From Adenophora triphylla var. japonica (taxonomy: Eukaryota > Streptophyta > Magnoliopsida > Asterales > Campanulaceae): a stretch of DNA of 64,000 bases. Below the pieces are notes generated by a model that worked only from the letters and a program-made list of their open reading frames with translations, was not told where the DNA came from and made no database searches. Shown in pieces: positions 56,509 to 64,000 of the stretch (positions are counted from its first letter, which is position 1; each line of letters begins with the position of its first letter). The stretch is taken from contig JAFEMH010002592.1 in assembly GCA_022495995.1 (NCBI GenBank), positions 124,001 through 188,000 of the forward strand. Direction: 5' to 3'. Made by a program: the position numbers and the translations under genes.

Positions 56509-57186
56509 CCTCGTGGTTTATCGGTTATTTGAAACATTTCCTAATCGAATTCACTATTTCTGCACCCACCAATGTGTCCACCGCCGGCAAAGGTCCCACC
56601 GTTGTTCCCACATCGGAGGTAGAACCACTTGTTACCACCGCCTCCTCGACCGGATCTCGCCCAACTCAACCTACGAAGACTCCACAAAAGGGGGCGACCT
56701 CTTCCAATGCGTATGCCGACATCCGGAGTATCCTAACCAAAGTTGAATCAAAGGTTGGACCAGCAAGATAACAATTCGAAGGTGTTGACCAATTCCATGA
56801 TTAAGATGCAAAGAAAGACCAACAACTCATAGCATCTCGGCTTGAAAACATATCACCACGCGCGCAAGGGTTCTCAACTTTGACAACTCCGGAGGATCTA
56901 CATTTCGAATGAATTCATTCCAATGGGCAATCCTCCTCCGCCGACATCTTTCATGATGTCAACATCTTTGCCCGGGGACACCCCTTTGACACCATCTTCT
57001 CAGGATTCACTCCATTCATCCCATTTATAGACAAGACTGTGTCACGACTACTACTGACAACTCGGTTTGCTTAATAATCTTTTCAATAATAATAATTTCA
57101 ATCGTATTCCTATGGCCGACCCTTTTGCAGAAAACCCACTAGCTAAACAGATGCAGATCTCGTAGAATTAAGAATGAACGTACTGT

Positions 57187-57720
57187 GTGACTCCTCCAAT
57201 TCAACCAAGAACGCAAAACCGCTACAATCCGCCCGGCTTGTCCCAAAGCACCGCAAATGTCGACATACCGAAGCGCTTCAGTGTACCATCTATGAAGTTG
57301 TACGACGGCACCACGGACCCAGAGGAGCACGTGGCACACTATCAAGAAAAGATGGACATAATCCATATTCCACTTCAATTCCGGGAGGCTTGCTTATGCA
57401 GGGGATTTGGATCCACCTTATCTGGACCAGCTCTCAAATGGTTGATTAGGCAACCCCTAGGTTCAATTGGTTCATACGCCCAGCCTCATCAACATGTTCT
57501 ATAACCAATTCTCATGCGATCACAATTTGAAAGGTCGACAAGTGACCTTTACAATGTAACCTCGTACCCTAATGAAACCCTAAAGGATTACGTCCACCGG
57601 TTCAATAAAGAGGTGCCGGAAATTCCCAATCTTGACATGTCGATGCACAATGTAAGCATTCAAAATGGGGTTGAAGAAAGATTCGCAGTATTACCAAGAT
57701 TTGGTAATGACTCCTTGTAA
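57187..57720 (+). pseudogene. Tat gypsy gag, plus-strand element
   Basis: The first frame (57187-57504) reads FSVPSMKLYDGTTDPEEHVA, HYQEKMDIIHIPLQFREACL and GFGSTLSGPALKWLI, the gag core of Tat elements. The second (57514-57720) reads YNVTSYPNETLKDYVHRFNK. A frame change near 57500 separates them. Confidence 0.75.
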
Positions 57721-58739
57721 GCGGCCTGGAGGAAGTCGAGCAGGGCATTGAGATTCATAAGACTCGGAGGAAGATGAGATGCGAAGATCAAAGTCATCAT
57801 CCAAGACGTCGACATATGACCATCCCGATAGAAAGACTGAATCGTGCCCCATCGCAGTAAACAACCGGGTCCCCAATCCTTATCCGAGAATCGAGCACTA
57901 GCAAAATTAATTCAATAGACGGTGAGGATGAAGATAATGATAATGTGCCTAACATTTCGATTATTGTTTTTACGTTGATATTTCGGGTGTACTTTGCGCA
58001 ATGGGCAACCTGGGAGACAAAGCTTGAGATGGCCAAAGAAAACGGACAAAAACCACGAGGATGGCGTGACAAATCCAAAATGGTGTGCTTACTGCATTGA
58101 AGACTTTGGGCAATGTTGCTTTTGAAAGGCTGCATCGCATTAAGAAAGGAGATCGAGTTACTTGCTCTCCGAAAGGACATCTTAAGGAGGCTGTTGGGAT
58201 CGAGAAAGAAGAAAGCTGAAAGTACAGTGTAAGCTCCTCATGAAGGCTGAAAGACCTGGCTTTCTCCCCGGCATCATGACAAAGGTGATCAACTTCATTA
58301 GTGGAGGCTCGTAAATATGTGGAACATCCTATTCACGCCGCAAAAAGCGACATGCTAAAGGAGTCAAAAAGACGAAAAGCCGGAGAGACAGCCCCAGATA
58401 GTCGATACCTTGCCTGAACCCGATTGTCTTTGATAAGAAAGTGATCGAAACGATAACTACTTTGGAACCCCATCATGAAAGCGAGCCCTCTGAGTCAATT
58501 TCCTTGCGAGATCGCCATAGCCGTACCCATACGACGTATTCTCGGGGTAGATGGGGGCAGCTCCGTCAATCTTATTATGTTGGGTACGCCCTTAAAGAAA
58601 TGAACATCCCTGAATCGGAGATTGTCAAAAAATCTTCGGTCTTTGGTAGGCTTCGGTGGCGAAGTCAAAGAAACGATGGGGGAGATAAAGCTTCCAATAT
58701 ACTCGAAGGGCCTCAAACCTACCAGTCCAGGAACAGTTT

Positions 58740-58840
58740 TGTGTAATTGATGGCATAACATCTTGCAATGTAATTCTTGGAAGACCGTGGATTCGTGGAG
58801 ATGAAGGCCGTACCATCCGCTTACCATTGATATTGTAGGA
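58740..58840 (+). pseudogene. Tat gypsy protease remnant
   Basis: Reads LIDGITSCNVILGRPWIRGD, the ILGRPW motif at the end of Tat proteases. The DSGSS-type catalytic motif is not legible upstream. Confidence 0.6.
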
Positions 58841-59239
58841 AGTTTCCAGCACCTTGGGGTGTCGCTAAGATTTACGGTGATCGGCCGAGTGCTTGAGGAA
58901 TGTTACAGAAGCTTCAATGTGGCGTCTCGCATCTCCCAAAACAAGCATAGCAATTACAGAAGAAATGCATTGAAGTCTTGGAAGCTAGGAGGAGGATGAT
59001 GTAGAAAGAAATATTGTTCAAGATCCTTCCAACCCGGACATCAAAGTACTTATTAACTTGACATATCGTCGAATATAGAGAGGAGAAGCTTGTGAACCTA
59101 TTAAGAAGCGGGGAATAAAAAGTTTCGCTTGGAAACATGATGACATGACCGGCATTAGCGAAGATGTAAGTAACTCACTGTTTAACATAGATCCCGACTT
59201 CCAAACCAGGTGCACGGAAACGTAGAAAGTTTGCGAAAC

Positions 59240-60060
59240 CGGAAATCGAGATCATCAAGGGGAGGAGGTAGAGCGCTTGCTCAAAGCCAACATGATGCAC
59301 CGAGGTCGATTATCCAAGATGGATTTTGGCAAATGGCCAGTTTGTGGTAAAGAAGAGAAGCAGGGGAAATGGCGAGTTTGCGTTGACTTCACAGAGCTTA
59401 AGTAAGGCACTTTTGCCACGAAAGATCCTTTCCCTTTGCCGCACATAGATTCACATTAGTTGATGCCACCTCGGGTCACGAACTCCTCACATTCATGGGC
59501 GCATCTACGAGGATTTCTATGAGTCGAGATGGAACCATCGACCAAGCGTTTGCGCGCTGCCCGCCCCCTCAGGAGTATTTATTGTTATATTGCCATGCCT
59601 TTTTGGACTAAAAATACGGGTGCAAGCGTATGAAAGAGCTCGTCAGCAAGATGTTTAAGGATCGGATTGGGGACCTGATGGAAGGAAGGTATACATCTGA
59701 CGGCATGGTTGTTAAGTCTAAGAAGGCCGAGGACCACATTAACAAGTCTCTCTCGAGCCTTTGACATCTTGGATTGTTTTGATATGAAACTTAATCCGAC
59801 TAAATGCAACTTCGGAATGAAAGCCAGTAAGTTTTTGGGCTATATAGTCACTAAAAGAGGCAGTGAAGCCGCCCACAGGAACAAATACGCGCCATTCTCC
59901 TTTGTCATCACCTCAATCTGCTCAAGGGCGTCCAAAGACTAACGGGAAAAATTGCCGCACTCACTAGATTCATTTCAAAATCCTCGAGGCAGATGCAAAC
60001 CTTTCTGAAACATCTTAAGAAAGAACAAAAAGTTTCAATGGGAGGACCCTGACATGAAAA
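59240..60060 (+). pseudogene. Tat gypsy reverse transcriptase, frame-broken
   Basis: Reads GKWRVCVDFTELK, then DPFPLPHID, and after frame changes FDMKLNPTKCNFGMKASKFL and GYIVTKRGSEAAHRN. The YVDD site is not legible (the region reads GRYTSDGMVVKSK). Stops and shifts occur every 60-150 bases. Confidence 0.7.
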
Positions 60061-60586
60061 AGCTTTTCGGGAACTCGAAACTTACTTGTCGGCCTCCCTT
60101 ATTGGCCAGGCCTCGGATAGAAGAACATCTTTGCATCCCTGCACAAGCGGTATCCGAGAAGGCGCTATAAGTGCGATCCTTGATAACATAACGAGATGGC
60201 AATCGACAACCCATCTACTATATAAGTAAGACACTCTTAGATCTTTGAGACCAGGTATTCTCATTTACAAAAATTAATTTTAGCTTTGATAAGCCTTTAC
60301 ATTAAATTAAAAGGCACTATTTTGAGAGCTTGCCACTATTATTATGCGCACTAACTATCCTATTAAGAATGTCATGAGAAAACCGGAGATGTCGGGTCGA
60401 ATGGCGAAAATGGTCTGTACTGATTAAGCACATACGACATCCAAAAATCACAAGGCACCAGAGCTGCAATAAAATCTGACACTGGCGAATTTTGTGGGCG
60501 ATTTCGATCCAACTCTGACAAGAGGTGGAATTAGAAGTACGGTAACTTTAAAGATGATGACATTCTAAAAATTTGGACTCTCTACC

Positions 60587-61043
60587 ATGGGGCGGTGCTT
60601 CCAACATGAGAGGTACGGGTCTTGGAGTTGTACTAAAATGCGCCGCGGGGACATAATACCACAATCTATCGATTGCGGCACAAGGCTACCAGCAGATAGA
60701 CGCGAGTACGAGGCACTTATCGCGAGGTTTAACATTAGCCCAAGACTTAGATGTCAAGCATATCCGGGTGTTCATGGATTCATTACTAATTGTTAATCAA
60801 TACGATGGGTCCTACGTCGCGAAAAATGCTAAAGTGACGACATATTTGGAAATTGTAAGAATTATTTCGGCCAAATTCAAAACATTTTCCTTGGAACAAA
60901 TCATGAAGAAAATTCTCAAGGCGATGCTTTGGCAAATTTGGGTTCGGCCTTCAAAAGCTTATCACAAACCAATATCCCAATCGTGCATGTTGACATCCCG
61001 GCCAATTGACTTTCAATCTCGAGATATTCGTCCTAGATGTTGA
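60587..61043 (+). pseudogene. Tat gypsy archaeal-type RNase H
   Basis: Reads GASNMRGTGLGVVLK and RVFMDSLLIVNQYDGSYVAK, then KVTTYLEIVRIISAKFKTFS. These are the D...DS(LL)IV..Q.G.Y.AK landmarks of the second RNase H of Tat elements. It is split over two frames. Confidence 0.65.
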
Positions 61044-61439
61044 CATACCTTCCTCTCACTGCGCCGACCTCTTGGGCATTTTTTATTATCAAGTATCTCT
61101 TAGATGATACGATCCCGATTGAGAGAGAAGAATGCGAGAGCCTTGAGCGATAGAGTATCTAAATATGTACTTATTGATAATCTCTTGTTTAGAAAATCTG
61201 TTTACTTGGTCAGCACTACTTAAGGTGTCTAGAAGCGAGATAGAGCCCATCCAGGTTCTCGAGGTGTTTTGCATGAAGGAGATTGTAAAATCATCTAGGG
61301 CGAAGTTTACATACTAAAGCTCTAAAGGTTGGAATATTACAGCCCACTGTGAGAAGAGACGCCATTGACTACGCAAAGAAATGCGATTCCACATCGGCGG
61401 CGTGAGGACATCCTGCGCGGCCGGGCGAATTGCTACATC

Positions 61440-62354
61440 CTATCCACTGTCGCCTTGGCACCGTTTATGGTTTTAAGGGAATGGACATTGTAGGGAAAAC
61501 TTCCCGAGCACAGGGGCAAGAGTATTTCTTTTGGCCGCAGCGGACTACTTACTTTCTAAGTGGGTAGGCGAGGCATATGTGCAAGTTCGTGATAAAGGAA
61601 ACAGTATCTTTTATCGAAAAGGAACATATTTAGCCGATTTGGAATTCCCATCGAACTAATTTGTGACAACGGCTCTCATGATTCATCGGCTGAGAGGACC
61701 CAAGATTTCTTGTGACTTGGGGTATTAAGATGTTAACGTCTTCGCTGTTGCCTCGAAGCCAATGGACAGGAAGCAGAGTCATAGCAACAAAATAATATTG
61801 ACAACTTAAAAAGAGACTAAACCGAGGAAAAAGGACGTTGGGCGGAAGAATTGCAATGGTCACATGGTGGCACAGGACGACATCTAAGAATGCTGCGGGT
61901 CAAACCCCCTGTTCCACTTGTATTTGGGGCCGAGATACGGTATTCCGGCGAAGTCCTTGCTGCCTACGGCAGTAGAGATGCGACACAGCACGACATACGA
62001 AAATAATAAAGACGTCTTGATACATTCCCTGGATGCGTGGGCGAGGCCTTTAAGGGATATGGCGAGAGTTCGCGTGGCGGCATATCGGCGAGAGTAGCTT
62101 CGATCATACAATAAAAGCGTCGGGGGTGGAAGGTTTCAAGTAGGAGACTTAGTCCTACGAAAGACATTCCAAAATACCAAAGAGTCCAATGCGGGGGCAA
62201 GTTTGCCCCAAAATGGGAGGGACCCTGCTTGATAGATGCCGCAATGGGAAAAGGAGCATATCGCCTTGCAACCTTGGATGGCCAAATGATACCTGAGAAG
62301 TTGGAACATGCATTCATCTCAAAAGGTATTACATTTAAATATGACTTCCCATGA
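61440..62354 (+). pseudogene. Tat gypsy integrase and C-terminal domain
   Basis: Reads LAADYLLSKWVGEAYVQVRD and GTYLADLEFPSN...FVTTALM (worn catalytic core, where FGIP and CDNG are usual). Later it reads FQVGDLVLRK, WEGPCLIDAAMGKGAYRLAT and LDGQMIPEKLEHAF, the GPY/F-type integrase C-terminus. Part of this region is repeated in inverted orientation at 63390-64000. Confidence 0.7.
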
Positions 62355-62690
62355 ACTCATCTTTCCAAAGAGTATAGATCGTATTTTAATTCTTTTCTCC
62401 TATGTATCTTTTTAATTATTTACATGATAAGATGTCTCTGTGCTTTGTGAGAGACGTCAACCTTGAATTGAGAAAAAATCCCGTTTTAACGTGTTTCTAT
62501 CTTATGAGGTATTGACACATTTACATAGGGGACATATCGAAAGCATGCAAAGAACAACGATTCCTCCTCGGAACTAGAGGAAATTTGGCCATCTCTTCTC
62601 AAGTAAAGGTACACGATCCATACTAAGGTTTAAAGAGTTAATTACCTCTTTCTAAAGAAGTTGAGTTACCACACCTTCGCACGGAGCATA
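61605..62690 (+). repeat. Left arm of a large inverted repeat
   Basis: This arm covers the integrase second half and the 3' untranslated part of the plus-strand gypsy. Its inverted partner is 63050-64000. Shared landmarks in opposite orientation include ACATTTAAATATGACTTCCC, GGAACATATTTAGCCGATTT and TAAAGAGTTAATTACCTC. Confidence 0.85.
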
Positions 62691-63049
62691 GAGTTATCTC
62701 TGCCAATTTGGTGTGGGGTGGGCCTATATGGGTAAACTCATATAGCTTACCCATTCCACGCTCGGTTAGATGATTGATCTTAAAGCATTATTCTTATGGA
62801 TTATGGCATATTCGTGTCATCTAAGTATCTACGGTTTATGGCGTATACGTGTCATCTAAGTATCTACGGTTTGTGGCATCTACATGTCATCCTAAATACC
62901 TATTATTCGACATACTATCATGTCACCATATGTGAAAAACATACGAAAAATTATCCAAAAAAAGAAACAAGCCGCGACGTGCTTGAAAACCTTTAGACCA
63001 TAACTAAACTAAAATAACCGTAATGTATCGAACCACGAAGTAAAAGTGC
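62691..63049. repeat. Centre of the inverted repeat with ~36-bp tandem units
   Basis: A 360-bp loop. It holds three units of about 36 bp (GTGTCATCTAAGTATCTACGG) at about 62796-62905. A small hairpin (CCTATATGGG near 62733 facing CTCATATAG) is also present. No LTR ends can be assigned inside it. Confidence 0.6.
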
Positions 63050-64000
63050 GAGAAAGTGTGGTAACCTAGCTATTTAGAAAGAGGTAATTAACTCTTTAAA
63101 CCTTAGAAGGGATTGTGTACCTTTACTTAGAGAAGAGATGGCGGAGTCTCTAACGGAGGGGAGGAGAGATCGTTGTTCTTTGCATGCTTTTCGATCATGT
63201 ACCCCATGTAAATCTGTCAATCCACCTCGCCATAAGATAGAAACACGTTAAACCTTAGTAAGGTTGGCGTCTCTCATAAGCATGTTAGAGACATCTTATC
63301 ATGTAAATAATTAAAAAGATACATAGGAGAAAAGAATTAAAATACGATTCATACACGGAAAGATGAGTTCATGGGAAGTCATATTTAAATGTAATACCTT
63401 TTGAGATGAATGGCGTTCCAACTTCGGGGTATCATTTGGCCATCAGGTTGCAAGGCGATATGCTCCTTTTGAGCTTGTGCATCTATCAGTAGGGTCCCTC
63501 CCATTTTGGGGGCTTACTGCATTGGACTCCTTGGTATTTTGGAATGCCTTTCGTAGGACTAAGTCTCCTACTTGAAACCTTGACCCTGCACGTTTTTATT
63601 GTATGATCGGGCTACACTCACGATTATGCGGAATGTATCAAGATATCTTTATTATTTTGGATGTCGGCAAAAGTGTATCTTGCAAATAGACCAAGGACTT
63701 CTGTTTGGAATAACGATTCGAGTTCAAATACAAGTGAATAGGGGTTTGACATTAGCATTCTTAGATGTCGTCTGTCGACCCGTAATTCTTGCCCGCGTCC
63801 TTTTCGGTTTAGTCTCTTTTAAGTTCGATTATTATTTTGTTGCTAGACTACGCTGTCCATTGGCTTGAGCACGGCGAAGGCGTTACCATCTTAACACCAG
63901 TGTCCAAGAAATCTTGGGTCTCTTCTTGATGGCAGAGGCGTTGTCAAATTATTTACGATGGAATTCCAAATCGGCTAAATATGTTCCTTTTGATAAAAGA
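63050..64000 (-). repeat. Right arm of the inverted repeat (gypsy integrase 3' region, minus strand)
   Basis: Minus-strand copy of 61605-62690, running to the window edge with integrase C-terminal sequence (63390-63600) and older core sequence beyond. Arms differ by scattered 1-3 base changes, many at CAG/CTG or CGG sites. The remainder of this second element lies to the right. Confidence 0.85.

Larger units (their letters stand above)
56000..62360 (+). mobile_element. Decayed Tat-type Ty3/gypsy element, plus strand
   Basis: The order is LTR-like segment, primer site TTGGCGCCCACCGAGGGG, gag, protease, RT, RNase H, archaeal-type RNase H and integrase. The TGGCGCCCACC primer site and second RNase H place it in the Tat/Ogre group, but it is not close to the element at 1-5.9 kb. 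Every domain is broken by small frame shifts. The 5' edge of the LTR is not defined. Confidence 0.75.

Noticed and set aside
57797..58180. 127-residue minus-strand frame within the plus-strand gypsy
   Set aside because: It has no family motif and lies opposite the decayed gag-protease region.

Overview
The window is plant nuclear DNA, almost certainly from a eudicot. It holds one host gene and a dense nest of transposable elements. The plant-specific markers are an MBD5/6/7-class methyl-CpG-binding protein, a CC-type glutaredoxin, a MULE carrying a Ulp1-like protease gene, Tat-lineage Ty3/gypsy and Ty1/copia elements, a tRNA-derived SINE and Stowaway-like MITEs. The species cannot be fixed from the sequence. 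I see no bacterial, organellar or rRNA content.

Layout. 1-5.95 kb: a minus-strand Tat-type gypsy element (gag, protease, RT, RNase H, start of the second RNase H), cut by the left window edge. 6.07-6.70 kb: a 628-bp hAT-type non-autonomous element with a perfect 8-bp target duplication. 7.83-31.62 kb: a two-domain, six-exon MBD gene on the minus strand. All its exon junctions can be read, and the conceptual product is about 309 residues. Its fourth intron is about 21.6 kb and is packed with insertions: a SINE (8.46-8.63 kb), a gypsy deletion derivative (8.83-11.41 kb, TSD CAAAG), and a copia element (11.52-29.15 kb, TSD TATCT). That copia is itself split by a second, Angela-like copia present as LTR-internal-LTR-internal-LTR (13.56-28.52 kb, TSD AGGTA).

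33.2-45.4 kb: a 12.2-kb Mutator-like element (MULE, near-perfect 9-bp TSD). It has a mudrA-type transposase gene on the plus strand and, converging on it, a seven-exon Ulp1/C48-like protease gene on the minus strand, the layout known from Kaonashi-type (KI) MULEs. The transposase is interrupted by a related 2.46-kb MULE in opposite orientation that has captured a CC-type glutaredoxin gene. Most long non-coding segments of both MULEs are filled with a 26-bp palindrome (half-site GGTCCTATAGCAA), often at an exact 63-bp period, while the exons lack it. This is the best candidate here for an undescribed system.

45.4-56 kb: smaller elements. They are a GC-rich hAT-like element, a 1.3-kb copia deletion derivative (TSD CTTTC), a MULE-like element with 126-bp tandem repeats, a Helitron-like 3' end, a foldback element with a GGATATCC array, and a CACTA end with a perfect palindrome. 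56.0-62.4 kb: a decayed plus-strand Tat gypsy whose integrase 3' region is duplicated in inverted orientation to the right edge, forming a palindrome with arms of about 1 kb.

The retroelement reading frames are broken by many 1-3 nt differences that cluster at CAG/CTG sites, while the MBD exons are clean. Some apparent decay may therefore be sequencing error at methylated CHG sites. All family calls come from reading motifs; no database search was possible.
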